A stretch of DNA of 64,000 bases from Amphritea japonica ATCC BAA-1530. GTDB lineage: Bacteria; Pseudomonadota; Gammaproteobacteria; Pseudomonadales; Balneatricaceae. The notes beneath the pieces were generated by a model. That model was not told the DNA's origin, made no database searches, and was given only the letters and a program-made list of their open reading frames with translations. Shown here piece after piece: positions 8,727 through 15,756 of the stretch (its first letter is position 1; the number at the start of each line of letters is the position of its first letter). A program made the translations under genes and the position numbers. The stretch is taken from contig NZ_AP014545.1 of the NCBI RefSeq assembly GCF_016592435.1, positions 186,001 to 250,000 on the forward strand. The letters run 5' to 3'.

Positions 8727-10742
8727 ATGGCAAAACTTAATCCCAAGCAACGTGAAGCTGTGGACTATATTAGCGGCCCTCTCTTGGTTTTGGCTGGGGC
8801 TGGCTCGGGTAAAACCAGCGTGATTACCCGTAAGATCGCTTATCTGATTGAGGTTTGCGGGATAAAAGCACATAACATTGCCGCAGTGACATTTACCAAT
8901 AAGGCATCCCGGGAGATGAAGGAGCGGGTTTCTTCTCTGGTACAGGGCAATGCGACCCGGGGCTTGACCGTTTCTACTTTTCATAACCTGGGGCTGACCA
9001 TTATCCGTAAAGAGCATAAAACGCTGGGCTTTAAAGCCGGCTTTTCACTGTTTGATGATCAGGATACTAAAGCGCTATTGAAAAGTCTGTTGCTGCATGA
9101 AGGCGAAGAAACGGATCAACTGGATTTTATCCAACATACAATATCTAACTGGAAGAACGATATGTTGGGGCCTGCACAGGCATTGGCCCAAGCGGAAGGC
9201 CCTGCTGATGTGCTGGCTGCCCGGGCGTACGAGGCTTATCAGAAGAGTTTAAAAGCGTATAACGCTGTGGATTTTGATGATCTGATTTTGTTGCCGGTGG
9301 AGCTGTTTATCAATCATGGGGATATTCTTGAACGTTGGCAGAATAAAATCCGCTACCTGTTGGTTGATGAGTATCAGGATACCAATGTTACTCAATACCT
9401 TCTGGTTAAAATGCTGGTCGGTGTCAGGGGAATGCTGACAGTAGTGGGAGATGATGATCAATCCATCTATTCCTGGCGGGGGGCTCGTCCCGAGAACCTG
9501 GTGCAGCTACAAGATGATTTTCCATCGTTAAAAGTTGTTAAGCTGGAACAGAACTACCGCTCTACGGGCCGCATTCTGAAAGCGGCAAACACCGTTATCT
9601 CAAACAACCCTCATGTCTTTGATAAGACGCTGTGGAGCGATATGGGATTTGGTGATCCTATTCGGGTGGTATTTACCCGCAACGAAGATGCTGAATGTGA
9701 GCGTATAGCGACAGAGATACTGGACTTTCATCTGCGCCGAAAACGCCAGTTCAAAGACTTTGCCATTTTGTATCGGGGTAACCACCAGGCTCGATTATTG
9801 GAGCTGAAGTTACAAAGCTATCAGGTGCCCTACAAGCTCAATGGGGGCACTTCATTTTTTGCGCGTGCCGAAATAAAAGACATCATGTCTTACCTGAAAG
9901 TATTGGTGAATCCTGATGATGATAATGCTTTTCTTCGAATCATTAATTTACCCCGGCGGGAGATTGGGCATACGACCCTTCAGGGTTTGGGGGAGTATGC
10001 GTCTGAGCGTCATACCAGTCTGTTTAATGCCTGCAGTGAGTTAGGGCTTGAGCAAGTATTAAAGCCGGCGCAGGTCGATCGGTTGCGGCGTTTCAAAAAC
10101 TGGCTGGAAGGTATTTACCAGCAGAGTGAAAGGGGAGATCCGATCGATGCTGTACGAAAGATGGTGGATGATATTGATTTTGCTGGCTGGATCGCACAGA
10201 ACAGCTCTGGTGAAACGGTGGCCGATCGACGGATGCAGAATGTTTGGATCTTAGTTGATTCGTTGCGTAATACTCTCGATCGGTTACAGGAAGATGACCC
10301 TGATGCGGGGCTTCGCGAAGCCATTGCCCGACTGATACTGATGGATATCATGGAAAGGCAGGAGGAAGAGGATGATTCTGATCGGGTGCAATTGATGACA
10401 CTGCATGCCTCTAAAGGGCTGGAATTTCCTCATGTTTACCTGATGGGGATGGAAGAGGAGATCCTGCCTCATCGAAACAGCATTGAAAATGGTGATATTG
10501 AAGAGGAACGCCGGTTAGCCTATGTAGGGATAACTCGAGCAAAAGAGACACTGACTATGACGCTGGCGCGAAAGCGGAAGCAATTTGGTGAGCTGATCGA
10601 TTGCCAGCCAAGCCGCTTTCTCGATGAATTACCGGAAGATGACTTAGTGTATGAAGGTCGGGGTGAAGTCTGCGAAGTTGCTAACAAAGCGCGGGGGAAT
10701 GCGACGTTGAGTGGGTTGCGTGGGTTATTAGATGATCTTTGA
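8727..10742 (+). CDS. rep: ATP-dependent DNA helicase Rep
   Basis: This 671-residue UvrD/Rep superfamily 1A helicase is almost the same length as E. coli Rep (673). Walker A GAGSGKT lies near residue 25. It also has the motif Ia stretch AVTFTNKASREMKERV, Walker B LLVDEYQDTN, motif III VGDDDQSIYSWRGA, motif IV LEQNYRST and motif V/VI LMTLHASKGLEFPHV and RRLAYVGITRA. Rep unwinds 3' to 5', helps the replication fork through protein-bound DNA, and interacts with DnaB. The closing stretch LDELPEDDLVYE is typical of Rep rather than UvrD. A bidirectional terminator follows. Confidence 0.95.
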   Translation: MAKLNPKQREAVDYISGPLLVLAGAGSGKTSVITRKIAYLIEVCGIKAHNIAAVTFTNKASREMKERVSSLVQGNATRGLTVSTFHNLGLTIIRKEHKTLGFKAGFSLFDDQDTKALLKSLLLHEGEETDQLDFIQHTISNWKNDMLGPAQALAQAEGPADVLAARAYEAYQKSLKAYNAVDFDDLILLPVELFINHGDILERWQNKIRYLLVDEYQDTNVTQYLLVKMLVGVRGMLTVVGDDDQSIYSWRGARPENLVQLQDDFPSLKVVKLEQNYRSTGRILKAANTVISNNPHVFDKTLWSDMGFGDPIRVVFTRNEDAECERIATEILDFHLRRKRQFKDFAILYRGNHQARLLELKLQSYQVPYKLNGGTSFFARAEIKDIMSYLKVLVNPDDDNAFLRIINLPRREIGHTTLQGLGEYASERHTSLFNACSELGLEQVLKPAQVDRLRRFKNWLEGIYQQSERGDPIDAVRKMVDDIDFAGWIAQNSSGETVADRRMQNVWILVDSLRNTLDRLQEDDPDAGLREAIARLILMDIMERQEEEDDSDRVQLMTLHASKGLEFPHVYLMGMEEEILPHRNSIENGDIEEERRLAYVGITRAKETLTMTLARKRKQFGELIDCQPSRFLDELPEDDLVYEGRGEVCEVANKARGNATLSGLRGLLDDL

Positions 10743-10754
10743 AGGATATAAATT

Positions 10755-10782
10755 AAAAAAGGCCGCGAAAGCGGCCTTTTTT
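10755..10782. terminator. Bidirectional terminator between rep and cytochrome c5
   Basis: AAAAAAGGCCGC (10755-10766) and GCGGCCTTTTTT (10771-10782) form a 12-bp stem with a GAAA tetraloop. It has A and T runs on both sides, so it can end transcripts of rep and of the convergent cytochrome gene. Confidence 0.93.
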
Positions 10783-10794
10783 AATTCGTTACAC

Positions 10795-11217
10795 TTACTT
10801 CGCGCTGTCGAGCATGTGCTCTATAGAAGCTTTGATCTCATCATCTGAACAGCTTGCACAGGTACCACGTGGAGGCATGGCATTGATACCGTTGATAGCG
10901 TTGCTCACCAGTGTATCAAGACCTTTATTGGCACGCTCAGCCCAATCGCTGGTACCAAATTTAGGTGCATCCAGAACACCTGAAGCGTGACATGCAGCAC
11001 AGCTGGCGCTGTATACATCAGCACCTGAACGCGCACCACCTGCAGCAGCAGGAGCAGCAGCGCCGCCACAGTCATCACCTTCTACACATACAGAACCAAC
11101 GGGCTTGATACGCTCTGCAATAGCATCGTTATCAGTGTTGGCCATAGTAGAGGTAGCCAGGAAACCCAATGCAACAGCAAACAGGGCAGAAATAGCTTTG
11201 GCAGCAAATTTACTCAC
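10795..11217 (-). CDS. Cytochrome c5 family monoheme cytochrome
   Basis: From the GTG at 11215-11217 the protein has 140 residues. The N terminus SKFAAKAISALFAVALGFLA then ends at a signal peptidase site near STMA-NT, giving a periplasmic product. The single haem site is CAACH, the distal Met is in AMPPRG, and a CASC pair near the C terminus matches the extra disulphide of cytochrome c5. It is a small electron carrier, probably between the bc1 complex and terminal oxidases. An in-frame start 57 nt upstream exists, but the GAGG ribosome site at 8 nt and the signal peptide favour the GTG. A Val-Cys-rich, Ala/Gly-rich linker precedes the haem domain. Confidence 0.88.
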   Translation of the reverse strand: MSKFAAKAISALFAVALGFLATSTMANTDNDAIAERIKPVGSVCVEGDDCGGAAAPAAAGGARSGADVYSASCAACHASGVLDAPKFGTSDWAERANKGLDTLVSNAINGINAMPPRGTCASCSDDEIKASIEHMLDSAK

Positions 11218-11560
11218 AGTCACGACCTCATCATCGCTAATTATAGAAAAAGGGTGCTGTAGGGATAGCCTCAATGGCTTGTTACAGCATCAATAATTTT
11301 TTGTCGGCCGGGATTATAACGGTAAATAGACACAACGAAAATGGGTGTAGCTCTGATAAGGACTAAATAATTAGTAACAGATAAGGGAAATGTTTGAAGT
11401 TCGACGCAAAGGATTGACCTGACGGAGGGGTAATTAACGCATTTCATGTTGCCGGATAGCGACGTAAAGGGTATTTTATTCGTCTGTTTTTTTCTTTTCT
11501 TTTGCAGGGCTGCAAGCCAGTCAGATGTCGCGTAACTTAAATACCGTAAAAGGACTTATT
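11218..11560. other. Intergenic region between cytochrome c5 and the CHASE-like GGDEF-EAL gene
   Basis: This is about 340 bp. The left part holds the candidate cytochrome promoter and 5' leader. The right part (11460-11560) is T-rich and leads into a short ORF at 11561. No RNA gene or repeat was recognised. Confidence 0.5.
11313..11318 (-). promoter_or_regulatory. Candidate -10 box for the cytochrome c5 gene
   Basis: The minus strand carries a perfect TATAAT about 95 nt upstream of the GTG start. No good -35 is seen at 16-18 nt, so this is a tentative assignment. Confidence 0.35.
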
Positions 11561-11644
11561 ATGGTGGCTAGTTGCTTATTTTTTACTGTAAGTACTTCAT
11601 CTATCGACCAAGGTCGAAGTGAAGGGATTGCAGGAGGCTTTTGA
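11561..11644 (+). CDS. Possible 27-residue leader peptide coupled to the GGDEF-EAL gene
   Basis: The ATG at 11561 has an AAAGGA ribosome site 6 nt ahead. The frame encodes MVASCLFFTVSTSSIDQGRS and seven more residues, then stops at TGA 11642-11644. Its last base is the first base of the next gene's ATG (TGATG), and that gene's AGGAGG ribosome site lies inside this frame. This geometry is typical of translational coupling. The N terminus is hydrophobic. No homologue is recognised, so it could be chance. Confidence 0.4.
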   Translation: MVASCLFFTVSTSSIDQGRSEGIAGGF

Positions 11645-13752
11645 TGGACCAGAAGCCATTCGTTTCTGTTACTCGCCGCCTTCACGGTTTATTTGTTACC
11701 TCTGCCGCGGTAGTTCTATTAATTACTGGGCTGGTAGTGCTTTGTGTTGAGTTGGTAACCAGCCGGAATCAGTTAATTGAAAGAGCGGGATTGTTTACCG
11801 GGCTTACCTCTCCCCATTTGGCCAATGTGTTAGCTCTCGATTCGCCCATTCTGGCGCATAAGCTGCTGGAGAACTATTTTTCTGAGCCGGATCTGCTGGG
11901 TATTTATGTTTATCGTAATGACGGTAGCTTGCTTGTCGAATTGAGCAAGCCTGAGTTAACTCTGCCGCTTCCTGAACCGTCCTTCCTGTTGAGATCCCAG
12001 CTTGAGGTATCACATAGCTTCAGCTTTGATCTGTTTGAGTACAGTATGCCTGTCAGAACAAATCGGGGTCTGGAAGGGCAGATTTATCTTCAATACAGTC
12101 TTGCCGGGGTAAAGCAAAAAGTTCTGTTTTATCTGTTGTTTGGTGTTTCTTTATACCTCTTATCGCTCTTAGGGGTTTACCTGTTATCTAAACGGATTCA
12201 AGCGGGTCTGACGGAGCCGATAGATCAGTTGTTAGATGCCATGGAGCAGGTTAGCGTGCATCAGAATTACGACTTAAAGATCTATGAAAGCCGCAAGAAA
12301 ACTGAACTAAGTAGTTTAATTAGCGGCTTTAATCGTATGCTGGTCGAAATAAATAAAAATGCCCGCGAGCTGAAGAGCCATCAAAAAGTCATTGAACAAC
12401 ATGTGTATTTTGATCCCCTGACGGGTTTGGCGAATCGCAGACTACTTATGCAAAACATGGAGCGCGAGGTGGTACGCGCGCGACGAACTAAGCAGTTTGG
12501 TGCGTTGGTTTACATGGATCTGGATCACTTTAAAACGATAAATGATTCTCTGGGGCACAGTGTTGGTGATGCAATTCTGAACAGTGTTTCTGCTCGCATA
12601 CGAAAAGCGATACGACAAGCGGATACGCCCGCGCGTTTAGGGGGGGATGAGTTTGTCGTGTTACTGCCGGAGCTGGGGCAAAATGAGTCTTCTGCCAGTC
12701 ATAATGCCCTGAGCGTGGCGGAAAAGGTTCGTCAGTCGATCTCTGAAGTGCATTCTATTGAGGGCCGGTCCTTACATGTGACTCCGAGTATTGGTATTGC
12801 GTTGTTTGACGGCGCTAATGACCAGTTTGAGAACCTTATAATGCAAGCTGATCTGGCAATGTATCGGGCAAAAGAAGAGGGGCGTAATCAGGTTCAATTT
12901 TTTCTTGAGCAGATGCAGGAACATGCAGATCATCGGCAACAGATTGAAGAGCGCCTAAGAGAAGCGATTGAAAAAGACCGGCTTTATGTCAGTTATCAGC
13001 CATTGGTGCGGGGTGCTGGTAAGATAGTGGGTGCTGAAGCGCTACTTCGCTGGCCCGATGGGGAAAATGGTTTAATTAACCCTTCAGCCTTTATACCGAT
13101 TGCTGAGATGACCGATTTGATATGCTGTCTGGGTAACTGGGTCTTGACCGAAGTCTGCCGCCAGATGGCCGAGTGGGAGGCTCAAGGGCGGGTTTTAGTG
13201 GTGTCAGTCAATATCAGTCCGCGCGAATTTCAGCAGGAAAACTTTGTAGAACAGGTACAGGAAGTTGTCATATCGACCGGGGTTCGGGCGGACTGTTTAG
13301 TCTTTGAGCTGACAGAAGGCGTGCTGTTAACCAATGTTGATAAAGTAAGAAACAAAATGAGACGCCTGTCTGAGCTAGGTATTCGTTTCTCACTGGATGA
13401 CTTTGGCACTGGGTATTCATCGTTGCAGTACCTTAAACAGTTACCAATCAATACCTTGAAGATAGATCAGTCCTTTGTCAGAGATATCACCACTGATAGT
13501 AATGATGCTGCCATAGTTGCAACTATCATCGCCATGGCAAGAAGTCTGGATATTGATGTCGTGGCTGAAGGTGTTGAGAAGAAAGAAGAACTGGCGTATC
13601 TCATCAAGTGCGGCTGCACATTGTTTCAGGGGTTTTACTTCAGTCGTCCGGTCCGGGCGAAACGCATGGCAAGCCTGATCCCTTCAAAACAGCAGGATCA
13701 AGTGTGTGAGGTGCAGATACAAACGTTGCCAACGCATCAGTTTACAGACTAA
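11644..13752 (+). CDS. Membrane sensor GGDEF-EAL protein (bifunctional c-di-GMP enzyme)
   Basis: This is a 702-residue protein from the ATG behind AGGAGG. An upstream in-frame TTG is too close to that ribosome site. A membrane helix at about residues 15-38 is followed by a periplasmic sensor of about 120 residues, a second helix (about 160-182, LFYLLFGVSLYLLSLLGVYL) and a HAMP-like linker. The GGDEF domain is intact (ARLGGDEFVVL) and has an RQAD inhibitory site five residues before it. The EAL domain has GAEALLRW, VNISPREF, FELTEG, LDDFGTGYSS, LKIDQSF and VAEGVEK, so both activities are possible. The layout resembles the MorA or LapD-like inner-membrane sensors, but the ligand is unknown. Confidence 0.9.
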   Translation: MDQKPFVSVTRRLHGLFVTSAAVVLLITGLVVLCVELVTSRNQLIERAGLFTGLTSPHLANVLALDSPILAHKLLENYFSEPDLLGIYVYRNDGSLLVELSKPELTLPLPEPSFLLRSQLEVSHSFSFDLFEYSMPVRTNRGLEGQIYLQYSLAGVKQKVLFYLLFGVSLYLLSLLGVYLLSKRIQAGLTEPIDQLLDAMEQVSVHQNYDLKIYESRKKTELSSLISGFNRMLVEINKNARELKSHQKVIEQHVYFDPLTGLANRRLLMQNMEREVVRARRTKQFGALVYMDLDHFKTINDSLGHSVGDAILNSVSARIRKAIRQADTPARLGGDEFVVLLPELGQNESSASHNALSVAEKVRQSISEVHSIEGRSLHVTPSIGIALFDGANDQFENLIMQADLAMYRAKEEGRNQVQFFLEQMQEHADHRQQIEERLREAIEKDRLYVSYQPLVRGAGKIVGAEALLRWPDGENGLINPSAFIPIAEMTDLICCLGNWVLTEVCRQMAEWEAQGRVLVVSVNISPREFQQENFVEQVQEVVISTGVRADCLVFELTEGVLLTNVDKVRNKMRRLSELGIRFSLDDFGTGYSSLQYLKQLPINTLKIDQSFVRDITTDSNDAAIVATIIAMARSLDIDVVAEGVEKKEELAYLIKCGCTLFQGFYFSRPVRAKRMASLIPSKQQDQVCEVQIQTLPTHQFTD

Positions 13753-13815
13753 GTATTCGCTATATTTAGTTTGATCTGAAGCCCTGCATTAAGATTGAAA
13801 AAGTTGCCTTAGCGA

Positions 13816-13844
13816 TAGACAGTGTATAGTTAGATCGGTAATAT
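13816..13844 (+). promoter_or_regulatory. Sigma-70 promoter of the tRNA cluster
   Basis: TAGACA (13816-13821) and TAATAT (13839-13844) are separated by 17 bp. A GC-rich stretch ACACGCCC follows, the discriminator expected of a stringently controlled stable-RNA promoter. It starts about 23 nt before the tRNA-Arg. Confidence 0.6.
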
Positions 13845-13873
13845 ACACGCCCTCATCATTCGTGATGAACTGC

Positions 13874-13950
13874 GCGCCTGTAGCTCAGCTGGATAGAGTA
13901 GCAGGTTCCGATCCTGTTGGTCGGGGGTTCGAATCCCTCCAGGCGCGCCA
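13874..13950 (+). tRNA. tRNA-Arg (anticodon CCG)
   Basis: This is a 77-nt cloverleaf. The acceptor GCGCCTG pairs with CAGGCGC, then the discriminator G and an encoded CCA. The D-arm is GCTC/GAGT. The anticodon stem GCAGG/CCTGT holds the loop TTCCGAT, so the anticodon is CCG. The T-arm GGGGG/CCCTC encloses TTCGAAT. It reads the rare codon CGG. Confidence 0.92.
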
Positions 13951-13954
13951 AATA

Positions 13955-13972
13955 AACGTTATTTATAACGTT
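13955..13972. repeat. Palindrome between tRNA-Arg and its inverted fragment
   Basis: AACGTTATTTATAACGTT can fold into an 8-bp stem with a 2-nt loop. It lies five bases after the tRNA-Arg CCA and may act as a processing or termination hairpin. It has no T-run. Confidence 0.5.
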
Positions 13973-13983
13973 CTGATTCCATA

Positions 13984-14027
13984 CGGAATTTGCTACACCA
14001 TCCACCTGAGCTACAGGCGCACAGTTC
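13984..14027 (-). pseudogene. Inverted fragment of tRNA-Arg (5' half)
   Basis: The minus strand from about 14027 reads GAACTGTGCGCCTGTAGCTC then AGGTGGATGGTGTAGCA and ATTCCG. This copies the 5' half of the tRNA-Arg at 13874, plus about five bases upstream, with about six mismatches. It stops in the anticodon loop; the following bases do not form the 3' half, so it cannot make a tRNA. A palindrome at 13955-13972 lies between the two copies. Confidence 0.65.
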
Positions 14028-14054
14028 GCTTCGTGTTCATGAGAAAGTATGGAG

Positions 14055-14075
14055 TGGTCACAGTATGGTCACAGT
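14055..14075 (+). repeat. Tandem 10-bp repeat before tRNA-Thr
   Basis: TGGTCACAGT occurs at 14055-14064 and again at 14066-14075, an 11-bp period, ending directly at the first base of the tRNA-Thr. Its function is unknown. Its position next to a broken tRNA copy suggests a recombination scar. Confidence 0.6.
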
Positions 14076-14151
<76 letters not shown>

Positions 14152-14199
14152 TTTTTATCAGGTTTCTTTATCGAAACCGTACAATGTTTGATTTCTTAT

Positions 14200-14275
<76 letters not shown>

Positions 14276-14552
14276 TTTCTTCCTTTCTCTTCCCAAATGC
14301 TTTTAAAATATTTAAGCAGACGCCAAAAAGTCCTAGTGGCAGCCTCTTTTTTTAGAGTTTAGCTCTTTGTTCTTAGCGTGATTCGGTTACGCTAAAATAC
14401 AGAGTCTAGTTAGTTTCTTTCCGGACAAGTATTGTTCCTCTGAGGTATAAGCTCCATGTTAAACTCATGAATCGGCATAGGCTTTTATCATGAAGCATAA
14501 AGCCGCAGCATCTTATTTACTCTCACGATAAAGTCGCATTCTGGATCCAAAG

Positions 14553-15470
14553 ATGGCTATCGCTAAATCTCCGTCTAAATTAACCTTACCGCGGATTAAT
14601 CCGGGCGTTGTTACGGTTGTAGACTACCTGATTCACAAGTTTCCGCAGGTCGGTGCCCAGGTATGGCAGCAACGGGCGATCGATGGGAAGTTGCATTGGC
14701 ATGATGGAACCACTATATCCTTTACGACGCCCTATCGGTCGCAGCAACGCGTCTATTATTACCGAGAAGTGGAATGCGAGTCTGTGGTTCCCTTTAACGA
14801 AACAATCTTATTTACAGACGCGGATATTCTGGTCGCCTATAAACCGGCCTTTCTTCCGGTCACGCCTGGTGGAAATTATGTGAACGAATGTCTGCAGAAT
14901 CGGTTACGGGTAAAAACGGGGATGGATAACCTACAGGCTTTACACCGTATTGATCGTGTCACAACTGGACTGGTGATGTTTTCGGTTAACCCTGAAACGA
15001 GTCATCTGTACCACCAGTTGTTTGCCTCCAGACAAATACATAAGACCTATCAAGCAGTAGCCAGGATTGATATCGGTTCTGATGAGCCTACGCGTGGTCA
15101 GCAATGGGAGGTTGCTAACCGGATGGAATCTGCTGAACCGCGTTTTCTGATGCGGGTTACTGATGGGACCCCTAATAGTCATTCTCGGATTCGTTGCTTA
15201 GATCGATTCGAGGATAAGGCGCTATTTGAGTTAGAACCGGTTACCGGTAAAACGCATCAGTTGCGGGTTCATATGCAGGCGCTTGGATGGCCCATCTTAC
15301 ACGACCGTTATTACCCGGTATTACAATCTAAGTCGGCCGATAATGTTGACCAGCCTTTGCAGTTGCTGGCACAGCAGTTACGTTTTATCGATCCGGTGAG
15401 ATCGCAACCCAGAGCCTTTCATTGTGGTTTTGAAATAAACCCGGTGACGGGGCTGTTTGAAAAGGTGTAA
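14553..15470 (+). CDS. RluA-family pseudouridine synthase
   Basis: This is a 305-residue protein. The catalytic Asp is in the family motif LHRIDRVTTGL (about residue 134). The later ELEPVTGKTHQLRVHMQALG segment is the conserved substrate-binding motif, followed by GWPILHDRYYP. These enzymes isomerise uridine to pseudouridine in rRNA or tRNA. The N-terminal extension is not a clear S4 domain, and the protein resembles the group often annotated as a rRNA or tRNA pseudouridine synthase without a fixed target. Uridine specificity cannot be told from the sequence. It stands alone after the tRNA cluster and converges on the large PAS-GGDEF-EAL gene. Confidence 0.88.
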   Translation: MAIAKSPSKLTLPRINPGVVTVVDYLIHKFPQVGAQVWQQRAIDGKLHWHDGTTISFTTPYRSQQRVYYYREVECESVVPFNETILFTDADILVAYKPAFLPVTPGGNYVNECLQNRLRVKTGMDNLQALHRIDRVTTGLVMFSVNPETSHLYHQLFASRQIHKTYQAVARIDIGSDEPTRGQQWEVANRMESAEPRFLMRVTDGTPNSHSRIRCLDRFEDKALFELEPVTGKTHQLRVHMQALGWPILHDRYYPVLQSKSADNVDQPLQLLAQQLRFIDPVRSQPRAFHCGFEINPVTGLFEKV

Positions 15471-15756
15471 GCATCGCTGTTTAAGTGTTTTAGCAACGCT
15501 GTCTTTAGTGTGAGATAAAGCCTCTAAAAGGGCAGACCGATCTGATATCGATAGAGAACCTATCGGCCTTATCCTCAGCGATGTATCGCTAAGTGTTATG
15601 CACGGTTCCTGTGGATAACTGTGTGTAAATTATATGGGCTCTTTAGTTGGAGGGCCTGATTTACAGGGGACTGAGTGGTTGGCGGTTATTTGATCGGACT
15701 TGGTTCTATTATGTGAGTTAATATTGTCACTACCTTTCATCGTGAGCATCTAGTGC

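Noticed and set aside
10795..11217. Cytochrome c5 with Ala/Gly-rich segment before the haem motif as a possible novel cytochrome
   Set aside because: Such a Cys-containing, Ala-rich linker is common in the c5 family; nothing unusual.
15549..15597. Short hairpins CGATAG/CTATCG and AGCGAT/ATCGCT after the pseudouridine synthase gene
   Set aside because: The stems are six pairs with no T-tract, so no terminator was called.
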